Shown: piece by piece, positions 1 to 11,673 of the stretch
How positions within the stretch are numbered: position 1 is the stretch's first letter
Layout of the letters: each line of letters begins with the position of its first letter
DNA from: Cephalotus follicularis
Lineage: Eukaryota; Streptophyta; Magnoliopsida; Oxalidales; Cephalotaceae
Direction of reading: 5' to 3'
DNA: 64,000 bases
Assembly (NCBI GenBank): GCA_001972305.1
Contig: BDDD01000995.1
Span: 238,536-302,535, forward strand
Notes under the pieces: generated by a model
The model's input: only the letters and a program-made list of their open reading frames with translations
What the model was told of the DNA's origin: nothing
Database searches by the model: none
Program-made: the position numbers and the translations under genes

Positions 1-1
1 T

Positions 2-135
2 GCAAACTTAAATGATCAAATTCCTGTTATCCTTGGGAGACCTTTCCTCGCTACAAGCAATGCATTAATCAATTGTCGAAACAGACTGATGAGATTAAGC
101 TTTGGAAATACGTCCGTGGACTTTAATGTTTTCCG
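2..135 (+). pseudogene. Athila-like protease C-terminal remnant
   Basis: Frame 2 reads through ILGRPFLATSNALINCRN and then LMRLSFGN, the conserved C-terminal end of the retropepsin of Athila-type elements. The catalytic DTG lies upstream of the window. The frame is lost at the single N (position 136). Immediately after it the sequence is already in the RT domain ([12 protein letters not shown]), so the linker of more than a hundred residues that normally separates protease from RT is absent. The break could be a real deletion or an assembly join, since it coincides with the ambiguous base. Identification rests on family knowledge of Athila polyproteins. Confidence 0.7.
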
Positions 136-136
136 N

Positions 137-1412
137 AAATCCTTTGATGAAAGAAGCCATCCAAAAAGAAATCTTAAAGTGGCTGGACAATGGGATCATT
201 TATCCCATTTCGGATAGTCAATGGGTTAGTCCAGTCCACGTTGTCCCAAAGACATCCAGAGTTACGTTAGTGCAATCCTCCACCGATGATTTACTTCCTA
301 CAAAAATCCAAACTGGATGGAGGGTGTGCATTGACTACCGAAAGTTGAATACCACAACCTGGAAAGATCATTTTCCACTTCCGTTTATCAATCAAATGCT
401 TGATAGGTTAGCTGGTCATGAGTATTATTGTTTTCTCGATGGGTACTCCGGATACAATCAAATTCCCATCGCTCTGCAAGATCAAGAGAAAACCACATTC
501 ACATGCCCTTTCGGAACATTTGCTTACCGACGCATGCCGTTTGGCCTTTGCAATGTTCCCGCTACCTTCCAAAGGTGCATGATGAGTATTTTCTCCGACA
601 TGGTGGAAGACTTTCTTGAAGTGTTTATGGATGACTTTTCTGTACATGGTTCTTCCTTTTCTCAATGCCTTCATCACCTAAAATTAGTACTCGAAAGAAG
701 TCGAGAGAAGAATTTGGTGCTTAATTGGGAAAAGTGCAATTTCATGGTGAAGAAGGGGATCGTTCTTGGACATGTAGTGTCAAAAGAAGGAATTCAAGTA
801 GATAAAGCAAAAATTGAAGTCATCAAGCATTTGCCTCCACCTCGTAATATGAAAGATATCCGAGCATTCTTCGGACATGCTGGTTTTTATCGAAGCTTCA
901 TCAAGGATTTTAGCAAGGTCGCACGCCCCTTGACTTCGCTCCTTGCGAAGGATCAAGATTTTGTTTTCTCTGATGAGTGCCTTGTAGCATTTGACCGCTT
1001 AAAGAAGGACCTCACTTCCGCTCCTATCATTCATGCACCCATTTGGACTGAGCCTTTTGAGATCATGTGCGACGCTTCCGATAGTGCCATTGGAGCTGTT
1101 CTCGGACAAAGAATGAATAAACTACCTCACGTCATTTATTATGCTAGTAGGACCCTTTCCGATGCGCAATTGAATTACACGACGACTGAGAAGGAATTCT
1201 TAGCGGTGGTCTTTGCTCTTGAGAAATTTCGTTCGTATCTTTTAGGATCACATGTCATTGTGTATACCGATCATGCTGCGATTCGGCATGTCATGAGTAA
1301 AAAAGATGCGAAAGCACGTCTTATCCGGTGGGTTCTACTTCTTCAAGAGTTTGACGTTGAAATTCGAGACAAGAAAGGAACTGAGAATTTGGTCGCCGAC
1401 CATCTCTCCTGA
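137..1412 (+). pseudogene. Athila-like reverse transcriptase and RNase H
   Basis: The protein starts inside RT. It keeps the palm motifs ([32 protein letters not shown]), the catalytic FMDD near 622-633 and the thumb-side segment [16 protein letters not shown]. The connection and RNase H follow, with [13 protein letters not shown] near 1066 and YTDHAAIRH near 1262. The reading frame closes at TGA 1410-1412, where the conserved ADHLSR motif expects CGA, so the stop fits a C-to-T change. The frame continues open after it into the integrase. There is no genuine initiation codon, because this is an internal polyprotein domain. It is non-functional because the upstream linker is missing. Confidence 0.85.
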
Positions 1413-2845
1413 CTTCCTAATCCACCCGAGATCCATGATATGATTAATGAGAGTTTTCCTGATGAGCACATTATGTGCATTGAGAGGGAAACATGGTATG
1501 CGGACATAGTGAATTATCTTGTTACGGGAAGTGTACCCTCGGATTGGTCCGCTTAAGTTAGGCATAGGTTCCTGTCGCAAGCAAAACATTATTATTGGGA
1601 TGATCCTTATCTTTTTAAAGCATGTCCGGATTTAATTTTACGACGATGTGTTCCTGATCATGAGCATCGATCGGTTTTATCTTTTTGTCATGATCAAGCA
1701 TGTGCTGGTCATTTCGGCCCGACCAAGACAGCGGCTAAGGTTTTACAATGTGGTTTTTATTGGCCGACGATTTTTAAAGATGCATTTCAGTACTGTAAGG
1801 CTTGTGCTTCGTGTCAAGCTTTAGGCCGTGTGACGAAAAGAAATATGATGCCTTTGACACCGATTTTGACGGTCGAGATCTTTGATGTGTGGGGTATTGA
1901 TTTTATGGGTCCGTTTCCCAATTTGTTTGCGAACTTATACAACCTTCTAGTTGTTGATTATGTTTCAAAGTGGATTGAGGCGATTCCTTGTCGAACAAAT
2001 GACAACTCCGTAGTTGTTAAATTTCTCAAGGGGCATATTTTTTCTCGTTTTGGCACCCCACGTGCCATTATCAGTGATAGAGGTACTCATTTTTGTAATC
2101 GTTCTTTTGAAGCACTGATGAAAAGATATGGGATCACTCACAAGCTCGCCACACCATATCATCCCCAAACAAGTGGGCAAGTTGAGGTATCTAATCGCCA
2201 AATCAAGCAAATTCTCAAAAAAATAGTCAACCCAAATAGAAAGGATTGTTCCACGCGACTTGTGGATGCTTTATGGGCTTATCGAACCGCTTTCAAAACT
2301 GATCTTGGTCAATCTCCTTACCGTCTTGTCTATGGTAAAGCTTGCTTCCTCCGGTGGAGTTAGAACATCGTGCCTATTGGGCCGTTAAGCATTTAAACTT
2401 TGATCGTTCCATTGCGGGTAGTCATCGTGCACTTCAATTATCTGAATTAGAAGAAATTCGAAATGACGCGTATGACAATGCGAAGATTTCCAAAGAAAAG
2501 ACCAAGGCTTTTTATGATGCGCGGATTGTGCCAAAAAGTTTTGAAATAGGAGACAAGGTTCTTTTATATAATTCATGTTTACATTTGTTTCCTGGAAAAT
2601 TGATGTCTCGTTGGGATGGTCTGTATATTGTTACAAATGTTTTCTGACATGGTGTTTTTGAGATCTGTAAGCCAGGTACTGAAGATGTGTTCAAAGTAAA
2701 TGGGCAAAGACTGAAGAAATTTTTAGAGCTTCCGGCTGTGCCGCTGAAAGAGGCCATGGACTTGCATGAGCCTCTTTATTTGTGTGATCATGCATTGTTC
2801 TTTATTTTATTGCATTGTTTCTTATATTTGTGTGATCATGCATGA
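1413..2845 (+). pseudogene. Athila-like integrase
   Basis: In frame with the preceding RNase H across TGA 1410-1412. It has a further stop (TAA near 1555) before the HHCC zinc-binding region (CHDQACAGHFG then YCKACASCQ, about 1685-1820). The catalytic core follows: first Asp in GIDFMGPFP (near 1882), second Asp in ISDRGTHF (near 2070) and the Glu in SGQVEV (near 2180). A one-step frameshift around 2342-2350 separates YGKAC from [11 protein letters not shown]. The C-terminal part ([12 protein letters not shown]) contains TGA 2645-2647 and then continues to TGA 2843-2845. The last 60 bases repeat a short TTTGTGTGATCATGCAT phrase. All DDE residues remain, but the frame is broken in at least three places. 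Confidence 0.83.
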
Positions 2846-4542
2846 CGCCGTAGTCTAATCACACTGCTACGGAAGTGTCACGTCCCCGTGCCAGGCCCAC
2901 GACGTGCCTATGGATACGCCCCATAGGTGGGTACAATACCCAGTATTTAATTCAAAAAAAATTGATTTATCAAAAATCTACTTAAATCACATAAATATGT
3001 TTTCAAACAACATATTCAGAAAACCGCTCACAACGGTATCATAACATATCGTATCATAACATATCATATGTATAAAGTCGGAAATCATTTCAATATCAAC
3101 CCAACTTTAATTGCGAAACATGTCAAAGTCATAAAACATCGTTGATTTCACAAACGAAGATGCTTAGTAAAACAGTTTTCAGTTCGAATATCAGATAGCC
3201 AAGGAACAGAAAATCTGTACCTTATGCGCTTGCAAAGTACTTACGAATAGGCGATCAAAAACAAATTCTCCTGTGAAACACACAATCTAAAAGGCATTCA
3301 AAATCATACGTGTAAGAGTCTAAGACACATCAGAAGCATTAAACAGACTCTTAACAGTGTTTGGAAAAGATTTGGATTGATTCGGGGATCAAACGAATCA
3401 AAACAGTTGAAAACAGCACATTCCAGGGCAAAACAGTCGACTAAAACAGGGCTCCAGTCGACTGGGGAGGCTTGACAGTCGACTGTTCATATGGTCCAGT
3501 CGACTACACAATTAAAAGTGCAGGCAGTCGACTGTGTTCATCCCTCCAGTCGGCTACAGAGACAGCCGACTGTCCACAGAGACAGCCGACTGTTCTGGGC
3601 GACAGAACAGTTGGAAATTCGACGATTTGCTACTGAAAATGGTTCAAATGGTTTCTACATTAAACTAGAGACATATGGCAATAAACATATGATCATATAT
3701 GACTTGTAGGTGACATACAAACACAAATTTGACAAAGAAACAACCTGACAGTGATTTATCTTACAAAAGGAAGCAAGAAAACAATGGATGTATATGTCCA
3801 AATTCTGTCTCTAATTGATTGCAGATGTTGTAATACAAGTTTATGACACATATAGGTACATAAAACGTGCTGATAACATTACTAACACAATGACAACATG
3901 ATTAGACAGGAATCAAAGACTCAAAGACTCCAAGAGCATAAAACTCAAAGTATGCCATTGAAACAAAAATATAATTAAAGGGGACGAATCCACTAACCTA
4001 TAATGATGTTAGAGAACCCAGAAAACAGTAGGAATACCACTACAATAGTATCAAAAATTGGCTGTATACATAACAGGGGCCAAAGAATACGAAATAAGAA
4101 CATGCTTAGACATGTACAATAAACCAAGTGAAATTAACCCAAAAGAAACTACTAAGGATTGAGATTACCTCTTGAACTTTGAAGAATGAATTACACAGCA
4201 GATTATTGCACACTAACAGGGCAGATTCGGCTGTGACTTGCAAGAAAGATGAGGTATCCTATAAAATGGCAAAGGCACTAAAAAAAAAGGAGAAAGGAGG
4301 AGACATGATTTGACAAAAGGGAGAAGAAAGGAGAATTTTCTGGATTTTGAAATGGGAAAAGGAAGGACTTATCATGTGAATTAGATGGTGGGAAGAAAGA
4401 TTTGCTGGAAAGAAGGAAGAAGGTGGGAGGAAAGTAGGAGAAAATGATAAATTAGGAAAAAGGAAAATAAAGAAATAATAATAAAAGGAATTAATAATAA
4501 AAAGGAAATAAGGAATTTTAAAATAAAAGATAAATAATTTGT
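2846..4542 (-). repeat. Antisense fragment of an alpha-family gypsy LTR
   Basis: Reverse complement of the LTR at 7025-9755 over about 1.7 kb. It starts at the conserved GACGCCGTAGTC block and runs back to the pyrimidine-rich zone near the LTR start, which reads as GGAAAATAAAG-type purines on the plus strand. Both LTR ends are missing, so this is a truncated copy cut on the right by the repeat at 4543. It keeps the hairpin CCTATGG...CCATAGG (2907-2927), the palindrome array (3428-3610) and an AG|GTTAGT splice-like junction near 3995 (minus strand). Confidence 0.85.
3428..3610. repeat. Class I palindrome array (AGTCGACT core)
   Basis: About nine sites matching CAGTCGACTG, or decayed as CAGCCGACTG or CAGTCGGCTA, separated by 10-25 unrelated bases. 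The array ends at CTGTTCTG...CAGAACAG, an extra dyad that is kept in other alpha LTRs. Confidence 0.85.
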
Positions 4543-4735
4543 TTTTTTAATTTCTTGTTTTGATTATTTATTTTGCATAACTAGGAGTAGTTTTTGATAG
4601 TTTATTTCAAATTTGGTATACTTCGCCTAGGTTGGATAGGTTACAACTAGTTTACGTTTCCCTGCGTTCGACCCGTTACTGCATGATTGGTGCACTTGCG
4701 GCTATAAATTTTAAAACATTCTAAATCAGTGAACA
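4543..4735 (-). repeat. Truncated copy of the TGTTCACTG LTR family
   Basis: Reverse complement of the first 190 or so bases of the solo LTR at 33436-34857. The shared phrases include GCCGCAAGTGCACGGATCAT and AACTAGTTGTAA in that orientation. The TG end lies at 4735 (CAGTGAACA) and the other end is cut near 4543. Confidence 0.85.
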
Positions 4736-6220
4736 GAGGTTACCTCCAGCTGTATTATTAGCCGATTGCCAAGAGAAGGCAACCGACTGTAGATAACACA
4801 GCCGACTGTTTGGGATGACAGTCGACTGTCCACGTGTCACCTTGCTCGGATTTGCTGAGGCGGCAATGCTGGGGTGAGTGGCGATGTAGAAATGCATACT
4901 ATTCATGAAACAGTCGACTGTCATGAGGAGACAGCCGACTGTTAAAGGGGCAGCAGACTGTAAAAGATGAGAAAGCCGACTGTTAAGGGAGGCAGCTGAC
5001 TGCCAAATCTGGGACAGCTGACTGTTAAAAGGAAACAACCGACTGTCATGAAGGGGCAGCTGACTGTTGAGAGACTAACCCGCATTTTGAGCATAAGTTT
5101 GCATTGCATATTGATATGAAATGATATGATGGTTGAAATATGAATGATTCTAAAGTGTTTTATTCATTTTAGAAATGTGTACATGATGTTATATAAATCA
5201 TTATTTGATACGAAAAGGTATATTTTTATAAATGTATGTTTTCAACGGATTGGAACATAGTTTCAAAGATGCAATACATTTGAAAATAAATGTATTATTT
5301 CCAATATTTTATAAATTACTTGGAAACGATTTGATTTGAATTGATCTGTTGATTGTGATTGATGACGTACTGGTTGGGGTGACAGAGTGTCGCCGATGGC
5401 TGGTGGCAGGATGTTCTCCTATAGGCCACGGGATGGCTAGGGATGCCCAAATACAATGTTACTAGACACACAGTGCAAGTAACACGGGTTACCATGATTG
5501 TTGAACACAGAGTGCAAGCATCATGAGTTTGATTTGTTGCCTTGCTTCATGACTCGGGAGTCGGGGGCCAGAGTAACAGTACGACGTCGGGGCCAGGAGA
5601 TGGTGGCCCTCTTCGTACCTATTCGATTGATTTGATTCATCCGTTGAGACATGATTGATGATTTGATGGTTTTAGCAACTTGGCATGGTTGCACATATTG
5701 GCATAGATACATATATGTATATATGTACTGTGATATATTATGTGTTGCATCATGAATGCATTCATTAGATGACATTCATTATCATTGACCCTGAATTACA
5801 TTTATAATTTAGCCAAGTCAGGAAAAAGGCTAACCCCCTACTATTATAGATTGATGCAGTGATGTGGATATCGACCGTGTGAGCCTGAATCAGAGGGGAG
5901 ATGGGGCTTTATTTACCTGAAAAAATGTTAAACAATGTATTGATACATGTTTTATTTGGGATTACTGAATTAATGTATTAATGATGTTAGTCGACTTTGA
6001 TCACGCTCCGTTTGAGGGCAGTTGATAATGGCTTAATAATATTAAATATTGGAATCATGTGGTATGGGACGCATGGTTCGGTTTACTTATTCAACTTATT
6101 AGTAAATGCTTCCGCAAGATGTTAATGGATTTAAAGTTTTAATTTTATCGTATTTTTGTATAAGCTGGATTTATGTTGATTGCCATGACTTATATGTTAT
6201 TAACGAAGCGGAGTGTGGCA
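4736..6220 (+). repeat. 3' part of a beta-family gypsy LTR
   Basis: Matches in order the distal half of the LTR at 42932-45770. It shares the phrase GAGCATAAGTTTGCATT, the stem TTAGCC-N13-GGCTAA followed by CCCC (5809-5833), GTATGGGACGCATG, AATGCTTCCGC, and a terminal GGAGTGTGGCA where GGGGTGTGACA is expected. The 5' half is missing and the left junction is the TG end of the antisense repeat at 4735. Unlike that relative, its array is class I and not class III. Confidence 0.75.
4760..5070. repeat. Class I palindrome array in the beta LTR fragment
   Basis: At least ten spaced sites. CAGTCGACTG is the intact form and most are CAGCCGACTG, CAGCTGACTG or CAGCAGACTG. Change at the central CG is common, as expected for an older copy. 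Confidence 0.8.
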
Positions 6221-7024
6221 TTAACATAACATATCTGAACCGAACAAAAGCATAACTTTATTGGCTAAAAACGTGGCGGTCCAAACATAACATATATGGA
6301 TAACATACTGAAAACTAATCATAAATTGAAAACTTAACATATTCTGAAAACTTGAACATGTTCCAAGGGTCAATTATTAAAAACATAAACCAAAAGTAAC
6401 TTATTATTCATGACCACTTCTAACAGAAAACATATAGGGATCACACTCCTAGAGGATCCCAAACATATGGTGGACATCTCTCAATCACACTTTCCCCCGG
6501 TGCTCTTGATAACCTGCCGCATGGAAACAAAAATGCGGCTGAGCAAACCTCAGTAGGAATAAAAAATGTAAAATAGTAAACGATAATTTAAAAGCAGTAA
6601 GATTTCAGAAGTTAACTCAAAACAGAAATCTTAAGCAGTAAATCAAATGAAATATTCATTGAAGTCAAATCCATAACTTCCGAAACATACACGAAAACAT
6701 AAATTTCATACTGAGCCATACAACATATCAAGTATCAAAACATATAGATGGCAAGGGAGGCGCTAAGTCCACATGCCCAGTAGAATTGAACTGTACGGCA
6801 CTACACAAGTCAATTCTCATATCATATCATATCACACATTGCATAACTCATCACGTATGCCATATACTAGAATCGATTCGTACGCCTCTATCATACATAA
6901 CGGATCCATAAATCCACCTCATTCAATTTATTCATAACATAAAGAGACGTCGTAGACTAATCACACTGCTACGGAAGTGTCATGTCCGCGTGTCAGGCCT
7001 ACGACATGCCTATGGTACGCCCCA
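6221..7024 (-). repeat. Antisense alpha LTR, 3' portion (part 1)
   Basis: Reverse complement of the last third of the LTR at 7025-9755, including the conserved CTGCCGCATGGAAACA phrase and the GACGTCGTAGACTAATCAC block. The outermost 40 or so bases of the LTR end are missing at 6221. It is interrupted at CCCCA 7020-7024 by the solo LTR and resumes at 9756. Confidence 0.85.
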
Positions 7025-8158
7025 TGTAATACCCTGCTCGTTCGTAAATATATTTTACGGATTTTATGTTTGTGTTCGGGCTTTTTAATTGTGTTTAATT
7101 TTAAAGTCCGGTTGCCGTTTGTTTTGGGCTTATGTGATTTGGGCTGTCTGATACCAGTCCAATTATGGGTATGAAATGCTATGTTGGGTTTGGGTTTATT
7201 TTATCAAATTTATTTCACTAAAACAATTTGATTTTTACTTTATAAATCCTTTTTAATTAATTTTAATTTAATTATTTTAATTATTTTTCTTTTCCTTTTA
7301 TTTCTTTTTTTTTCTTTCTCCTTTCTTTCCTTTTCTTCTTATTTCCTTTATTCCTTCTTCCTTCTCCTGAATCCCTTCCCTCCACCATCAATTCCACTCG
7401 TTTTCAATCTCTTTTTCCATTATAACTCCCCACAAATCCTCTCCTTTTCCTTATGTGGGCAGATTTGGTCTCCCCTTTTTCCTTTTGTTGTGCCATTGCC
7501 ATTCTATAATTGCCTCCTTCTTTTTTCTGCCTTATGCCATAGCCAAATTCTGCCCGTTAGTGTGTGATCATCTGCTGTGTAATTCGTTCTTCAAAATTCG
7601 AAGAGGTAATCTCAGTCCTTTTGTGTTTCTTTGGATTGAATTCTTCTAGTTTGTTGAGCATGTATGTATTCCTTGTTTTGTTTTCTTGTCCTCCTTCTGT
7701 ACAGTTGTTTGATCAGTGAATTCGTGGTATTCTTGCTGTGTTTTCTATGTTCTTAACGTCATTACAGGTTAGTTAATTCATTTCCTCCAGTAATAGTTTT
7801 GTTGCAATGTTGTTTAATTTGAGTTTTTATGCTCTTGCTGTCTTTGGTTTCAATTCCCGTATCTAAATGTGTTGTCATTGTGTTAATATGATTGTCAACA
7901 CGTTTTATACACATAGATGTGTCATAAACTGGGTTATAACATCCGTATTTGATAAAAGAGAGAATCTGGACATTAATATGAATTGCCTTCTTGTTTCCTT
8001 TTAAAAGCTAAGCCACTGATGAATCGTTTCTATGTCGATTATGTGTTTTTATGTCACCTACAAGTCATATATGATCATATGTTTATGTCCATATGTCTCT
8101 GGTTTAATGTAGAAACCATTTGAATCATTTTTAGTAGTGAATTATCGAATTTCCAACT

Positions 8159-8400
8159 GTTCTGTCGCCCAGAACAGTCGGCTGTCTCTGTGGACAGTCG
8201 GTTGGAATGGATGAGTAGCCGACTGCCATATGAATGCAGTCGACTGCCTTAGGTTGAGTAGTCGACTGGAGGTATGAACACAGTCGACTGTCTGCACTTT
8301 ATATTGAGTAGTCAACTGGACCTTATGAATAGTCGACTGTCTTGCTTCCCCAGTCGACTGGTGCCCTGTATTAGTTGACTGTTTTGCCCAGAAATGTACT
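8159..8400. repeat. Class I palindrome array in the solo LTR
   Basis: Begins with the CTGTTCTG...CAGAACAG dyad and holds about eleven sites of the AGTCGACTG type spaced 10-30 bases apart, with a few decayed to AGTCAACTG or AGTTGACTG. Confidence 0.88.
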
Positions 8401-8952
8401 GTTTTCAACTTTTTTGCTCCGTTTGATCCTCGAATCGATCCGAGTCTTTACCAAACACTATTAAGAGTCTGTTTAATACTTCTAATGTGTTTTAGACTCT
8501 CATACGTATGATTTTGAATGTCTTTTTAGACTGATTGTTATTCAAGCGAAGTTTGGTTTAAGTCATCTAATCGTAAGTACTTTGTGAGCGCATAAGGTAC
8601 GGATTTTCTGTTCCTTGGCTATCTGACATTCGAACTGAAACAGTTTTGATATACTTCTTCGTTTATGAAATTAATGATGTTTTATGGTTGTGACACATTT
8701 TGAATATAAAGTTGGTTTGACATTCTAAATGATTCCGACTTTATCCATACGATATGAAATGATACGATATGTTATGATACGATATGTTATGATACCGTTG
8801 TGAGCGGTTTTCGAATATGTTATGTGAAAACATATGTTATGGGATTTTAAATTGATTTTGATAAATCAATATTTTTGAAATACTGAGTATTGTACCCACC
8901 TATGGGGCGTACGATAGGCATGTCGTAGGCCTGGCACGGGGACGTGACACTT

Positions 8953-8977
8953 CCGTAGCAGTGTGATTAGACTACGG
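8953..8977 (+). promoter_or_regulatory. Conserved alpha-LTR stem-loop CCGTAG/CTACGG
   Basis: Arms CCGTAG (8953-8958) and CTACGG (8972-8977) enclose 13 bases. The element at 26387 has CCGTAA (28444-28449) with TTACGG (28463-28468) in the same place, so a pair is preserved despite base change. A second dyad (CCTATGG with CCATAGG, best seen at 2907-2927 and 28390-28408) lies just upstream. The role is unknown. Confidence 0.6.
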
Positions 8978-9755
8978 CGTCTCTGAGTGTATGAACAAAT
9001 CCCATGAGGTGGATTTGTGGATCCGCTATGTATGAGTGAGGAGTATGAATCGATTCTAGTTTATGTGATCTGAGGTGTGATCAAATATATGATCCGAGGT
9101 ATGTTCGGATATGTGTATGTGAGAATTGACTTGTGTAGTGCCGTACACTTCAATTCTAGTGGGCATGTGGAATTAGCGCCTCCCTTGCCAAATTTATGAT
9201 ATGTGATACGTATGTGGCTCAGTATGATTATGAACTATGATTTATAATGTTTTGAAATGTTTAGAAATTGTTTCGAAAGATATGCAATTGTTATTTGAAT
9301 ATGATTAAATTGTTGTAACTGTATAAGATTTCTGTTACGTTATTATTGAAATATTAATGTTTTTAAATTACCGTTCACTGTTTTATTTCCCTTATCCGTA
9401 CTGAGGATTGCTCAACCGCGTTTTTGTTTCCATGCGGCAAGTTTTCAGGAGCAGCGGGGGAAAGTGTGATTAAGTGATGACCACCCTATGTGTTGGATCC
9501 TTAGGAGAGTGATCCTTATGTTATGTTTAGTGTTCAGAAACATTGATTATTATGTTTTATGTTTTTAAATTGGAACTGAATTATGTTTTGAGGTTTCCGC
9601 AACTACTTAATATGTTAAATGGTTAAGTTTTAATGTTTTGATAAGACTGCCACGTTTTTGGATGTTATTGGCTAATAAAGTAAACTCATGATTTGATAAG
9701 TAATGTTATGTATGATATGACCCTGTGACGACTCCCACCGTCCGGGGGTGTTACA

Positions 9756-11673
9756 CCCCATAGGTGGGTACAAATACTCAGTATTTTGCCATTCGTAAAC
9801 ATTGATTTATCATAATCAATTAAAATTCATATAGAAGGCTTTTTAGAAACATATTCGAAAATCGTTATCAAACGATGTCATTTTCTCATAGCATACATTT
9901 TCATAGTTGGAAATTAACTCATTTATTTTCCACTATAAAAGAGATGATCATATCATATTTCATAACATATCATAGCATAAGCATAAAATCAGGAACATTC
10001 AATTTCGCAAAATGTCAAAATTCACTTGATGGTCAGAACATATCAAGACCATAAAACATAACCGAGCTCATAAAACCGAAGGAACATATCATAAAAACAA
10101 AGCTGAATTTATCGAAGAGAGTGTCAAAGAGCAGAATATCCGTACCTTATGCGATTACAGAAAAGACTTACGAAAAGACTGATATATATATTGCCCTTTG
10201 TAGCACAACATTCTAAAAGACACAAAATCATTCTTATAAGGGTCTGAAAAAAATTAAGGGCATAAAACATATTTATAACAGTGTTTAGGACAGACCCTGA
10301 TTAACCAGAAATGCAAACGGACCAAGGAAATTGAAAACAGAAATTTCCTGGGCAAAACAATTGACTGTTACAGAGCTCCAGTAGACTGTGGAAGCTTGGC
10401 AGTCGACTAATCGACAGCGCCAGCCGACTACACAAACTAGACTGCAGCCAGTAGACTATGATAGGGGTCCAATCGACTGTGCAAGGCAAAGTAGTCGACT
10501 GATTCATAAGGTACCCGACTACTCAACTCACGACAGCTGACTGTCCATAAGAACAGCCGACTGTTCTGGACGACAGAACAACAGAAACTCCAATAAACCA
10601 GTACATAACTTGTCAAAAAACAGCATGACAATATACCAAATGCCTATAGACATTTTCCTAAGATTTTATATGGCATTTAGACAGTATAAAAACACAGAAT
10701 TAAGATGAACACAAGACCAGTGGCTAAACTTTACAAAAAAAGAGTGTGATTTCTAAACACATGTATACATATTTTAATCCAATTTTTCTGTCCATTATCA
10801 TTAACCAAAACCACATTACACAACCCTTTCATGATGCTAAAACATGTTGACAGCCTCATAAACCATGACAGAGCACAAAGACTGGAATCAAACTCTAATA
10901 GCCTATATGAATAAAAAACCGAATTTATAACAATGTAGACAAAAACCATCACAGTAAAGATTGAGTTAACTAACCTGTAATTGTGACACACAACTGTTGT
11001 ATTAACACAACGATCTCCAGACTCAACCCACTGAACAACAGGAAACAAAAGGGAAAGAAAGAGAACATATAACCTCAAAGCCTGTCAAAGTTAAGTATAA
11101 CTAAAACAGGACAATCAAGGATTAAAATACTAGCTCAAACCTGACTTGATGAACACAATTTCACAAGAGCGCAATGGACTTCCAATTGGCAAAACACGGC
11201 AACAACCAGGAAAGATAAAACGGATAGCACAGCACAAGGGATAACCACATTCTTAAACAGAAAAGGGAGAGGATTTCAGGATAGATAAGGAAAAGGAGAA
11301 CAAAACGTGTGAGGAAATTAAGAGAGGGAGAGATTTTCAGGAGAGAGAGATAGGAAAGAGAGAGATTCGGGTGAGGGAGAGAAGAAAATAAAAGAAAAGG
11401 AATTTTAAAATAAAAGAAAAGGAAATAGAATTTTAAAAGAATTAAAATTGTTATAATGAGTTTTAAAATAGTTATATTTATTCAAAAAGGACATAAGCAC
11501 AAGCCCTTCCAAAAAGCATTCACATACCCACTTATCCAAAAATTCAGGCTGGTATCAGTCAGCCCAAAACACATAGGCCCAAAACAGGGCAACGAACTTC
11601 ATAACAAAACAAGATAAAAAGCTCGAAACCAAACAGATTAAAGTTCGTAAAATATACATACGAACAAACAGGG
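9756..11673 (-). repeat. Antisense alpha LTR, 5' portion (part 2)
   Basis: Continues the LTR broken at 7024. It starts with the duplicated CCCCA and the TAGGTGGGTAC phrase, passes the palindrome array and a CAG|GTTAGT junction (minus strand, near 10975), and ends at AACAGGGTATT, the antisense of the LTR start AATACCCTG. Only the outer TGT is missing. Together with 6221-7024 this gives about 2.7 kb, nearly a whole LTR. Confidence 0.87.
10360..10580. repeat. Class I palindrome array in the antisense LTR
   Basis: About nine spaced sites, many decayed (CAATTGACTG, CAGTAGACTG, CAGCTGACTG), ending next to the conserved TTCTG...CAGAACA dyad. Confidence 0.8.

Larger units (their letters stand above)
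1..2845 (+). mobile_element. Athila-like Ty3/gypsy element, internal fragment
   Basis: A run of protease tail, RT, RNase H and integrase in the order of Ty3/gypsy pol. Wording of the RT ([29 protein letters not shown]) and of the integrase is that of the plant Athila lineage. The left side runs out of the window and the right side stops where an antisense LTR begins at 2846. No LTR of its own is visible here, although the repeat at 33436-34857 could belong to such a family (guess). The copy carries one N, a large deletion, a frameshift and in-frame stops, so it is dead. Confidence 0.88.
7025..9755 (+). mobile_element. Solo LTR of an alpha-family Ty3/gypsy element
   Basis: Runs from TGTAATACCCTGC to GGGGGTGTTACA, 2731 bp. 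It is flanked by the 5-bp duplication CCCCA (7020-7024 and 9756-9760), and removing it restores the antisense LTR around it. No internal region is present, so it most likely arose by LTR-LTR recombination. Features in order: pyrimidine-rich zone (7265-7380), TATAACT near 7420, possible splice junctions GAG|GTAATC near 7604 and CAG|GTTAGT at 7766, palindrome array (8159-8400), hairpin block (8898-8980), and the CATGCGGCAAGTTTTCAGG phrase near 9433. The terminal sequence type is that of Tekay/Del chromoviruses. Confidence 0.93.

Noticed and set aside
2846-4542. Reading 2846-4542 as part of the same antisense LTR as 6221-11673
   Set aside because: Both contain the same LTR segments (palindrome array and 5' half), so they are two separate copies.
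10731-11078. 115-codon minus-strand ORF with hydrophobic residues
   Set aside because: Falls within the antisense alpha LTR. The equivalent places in sister LTRs are not open.
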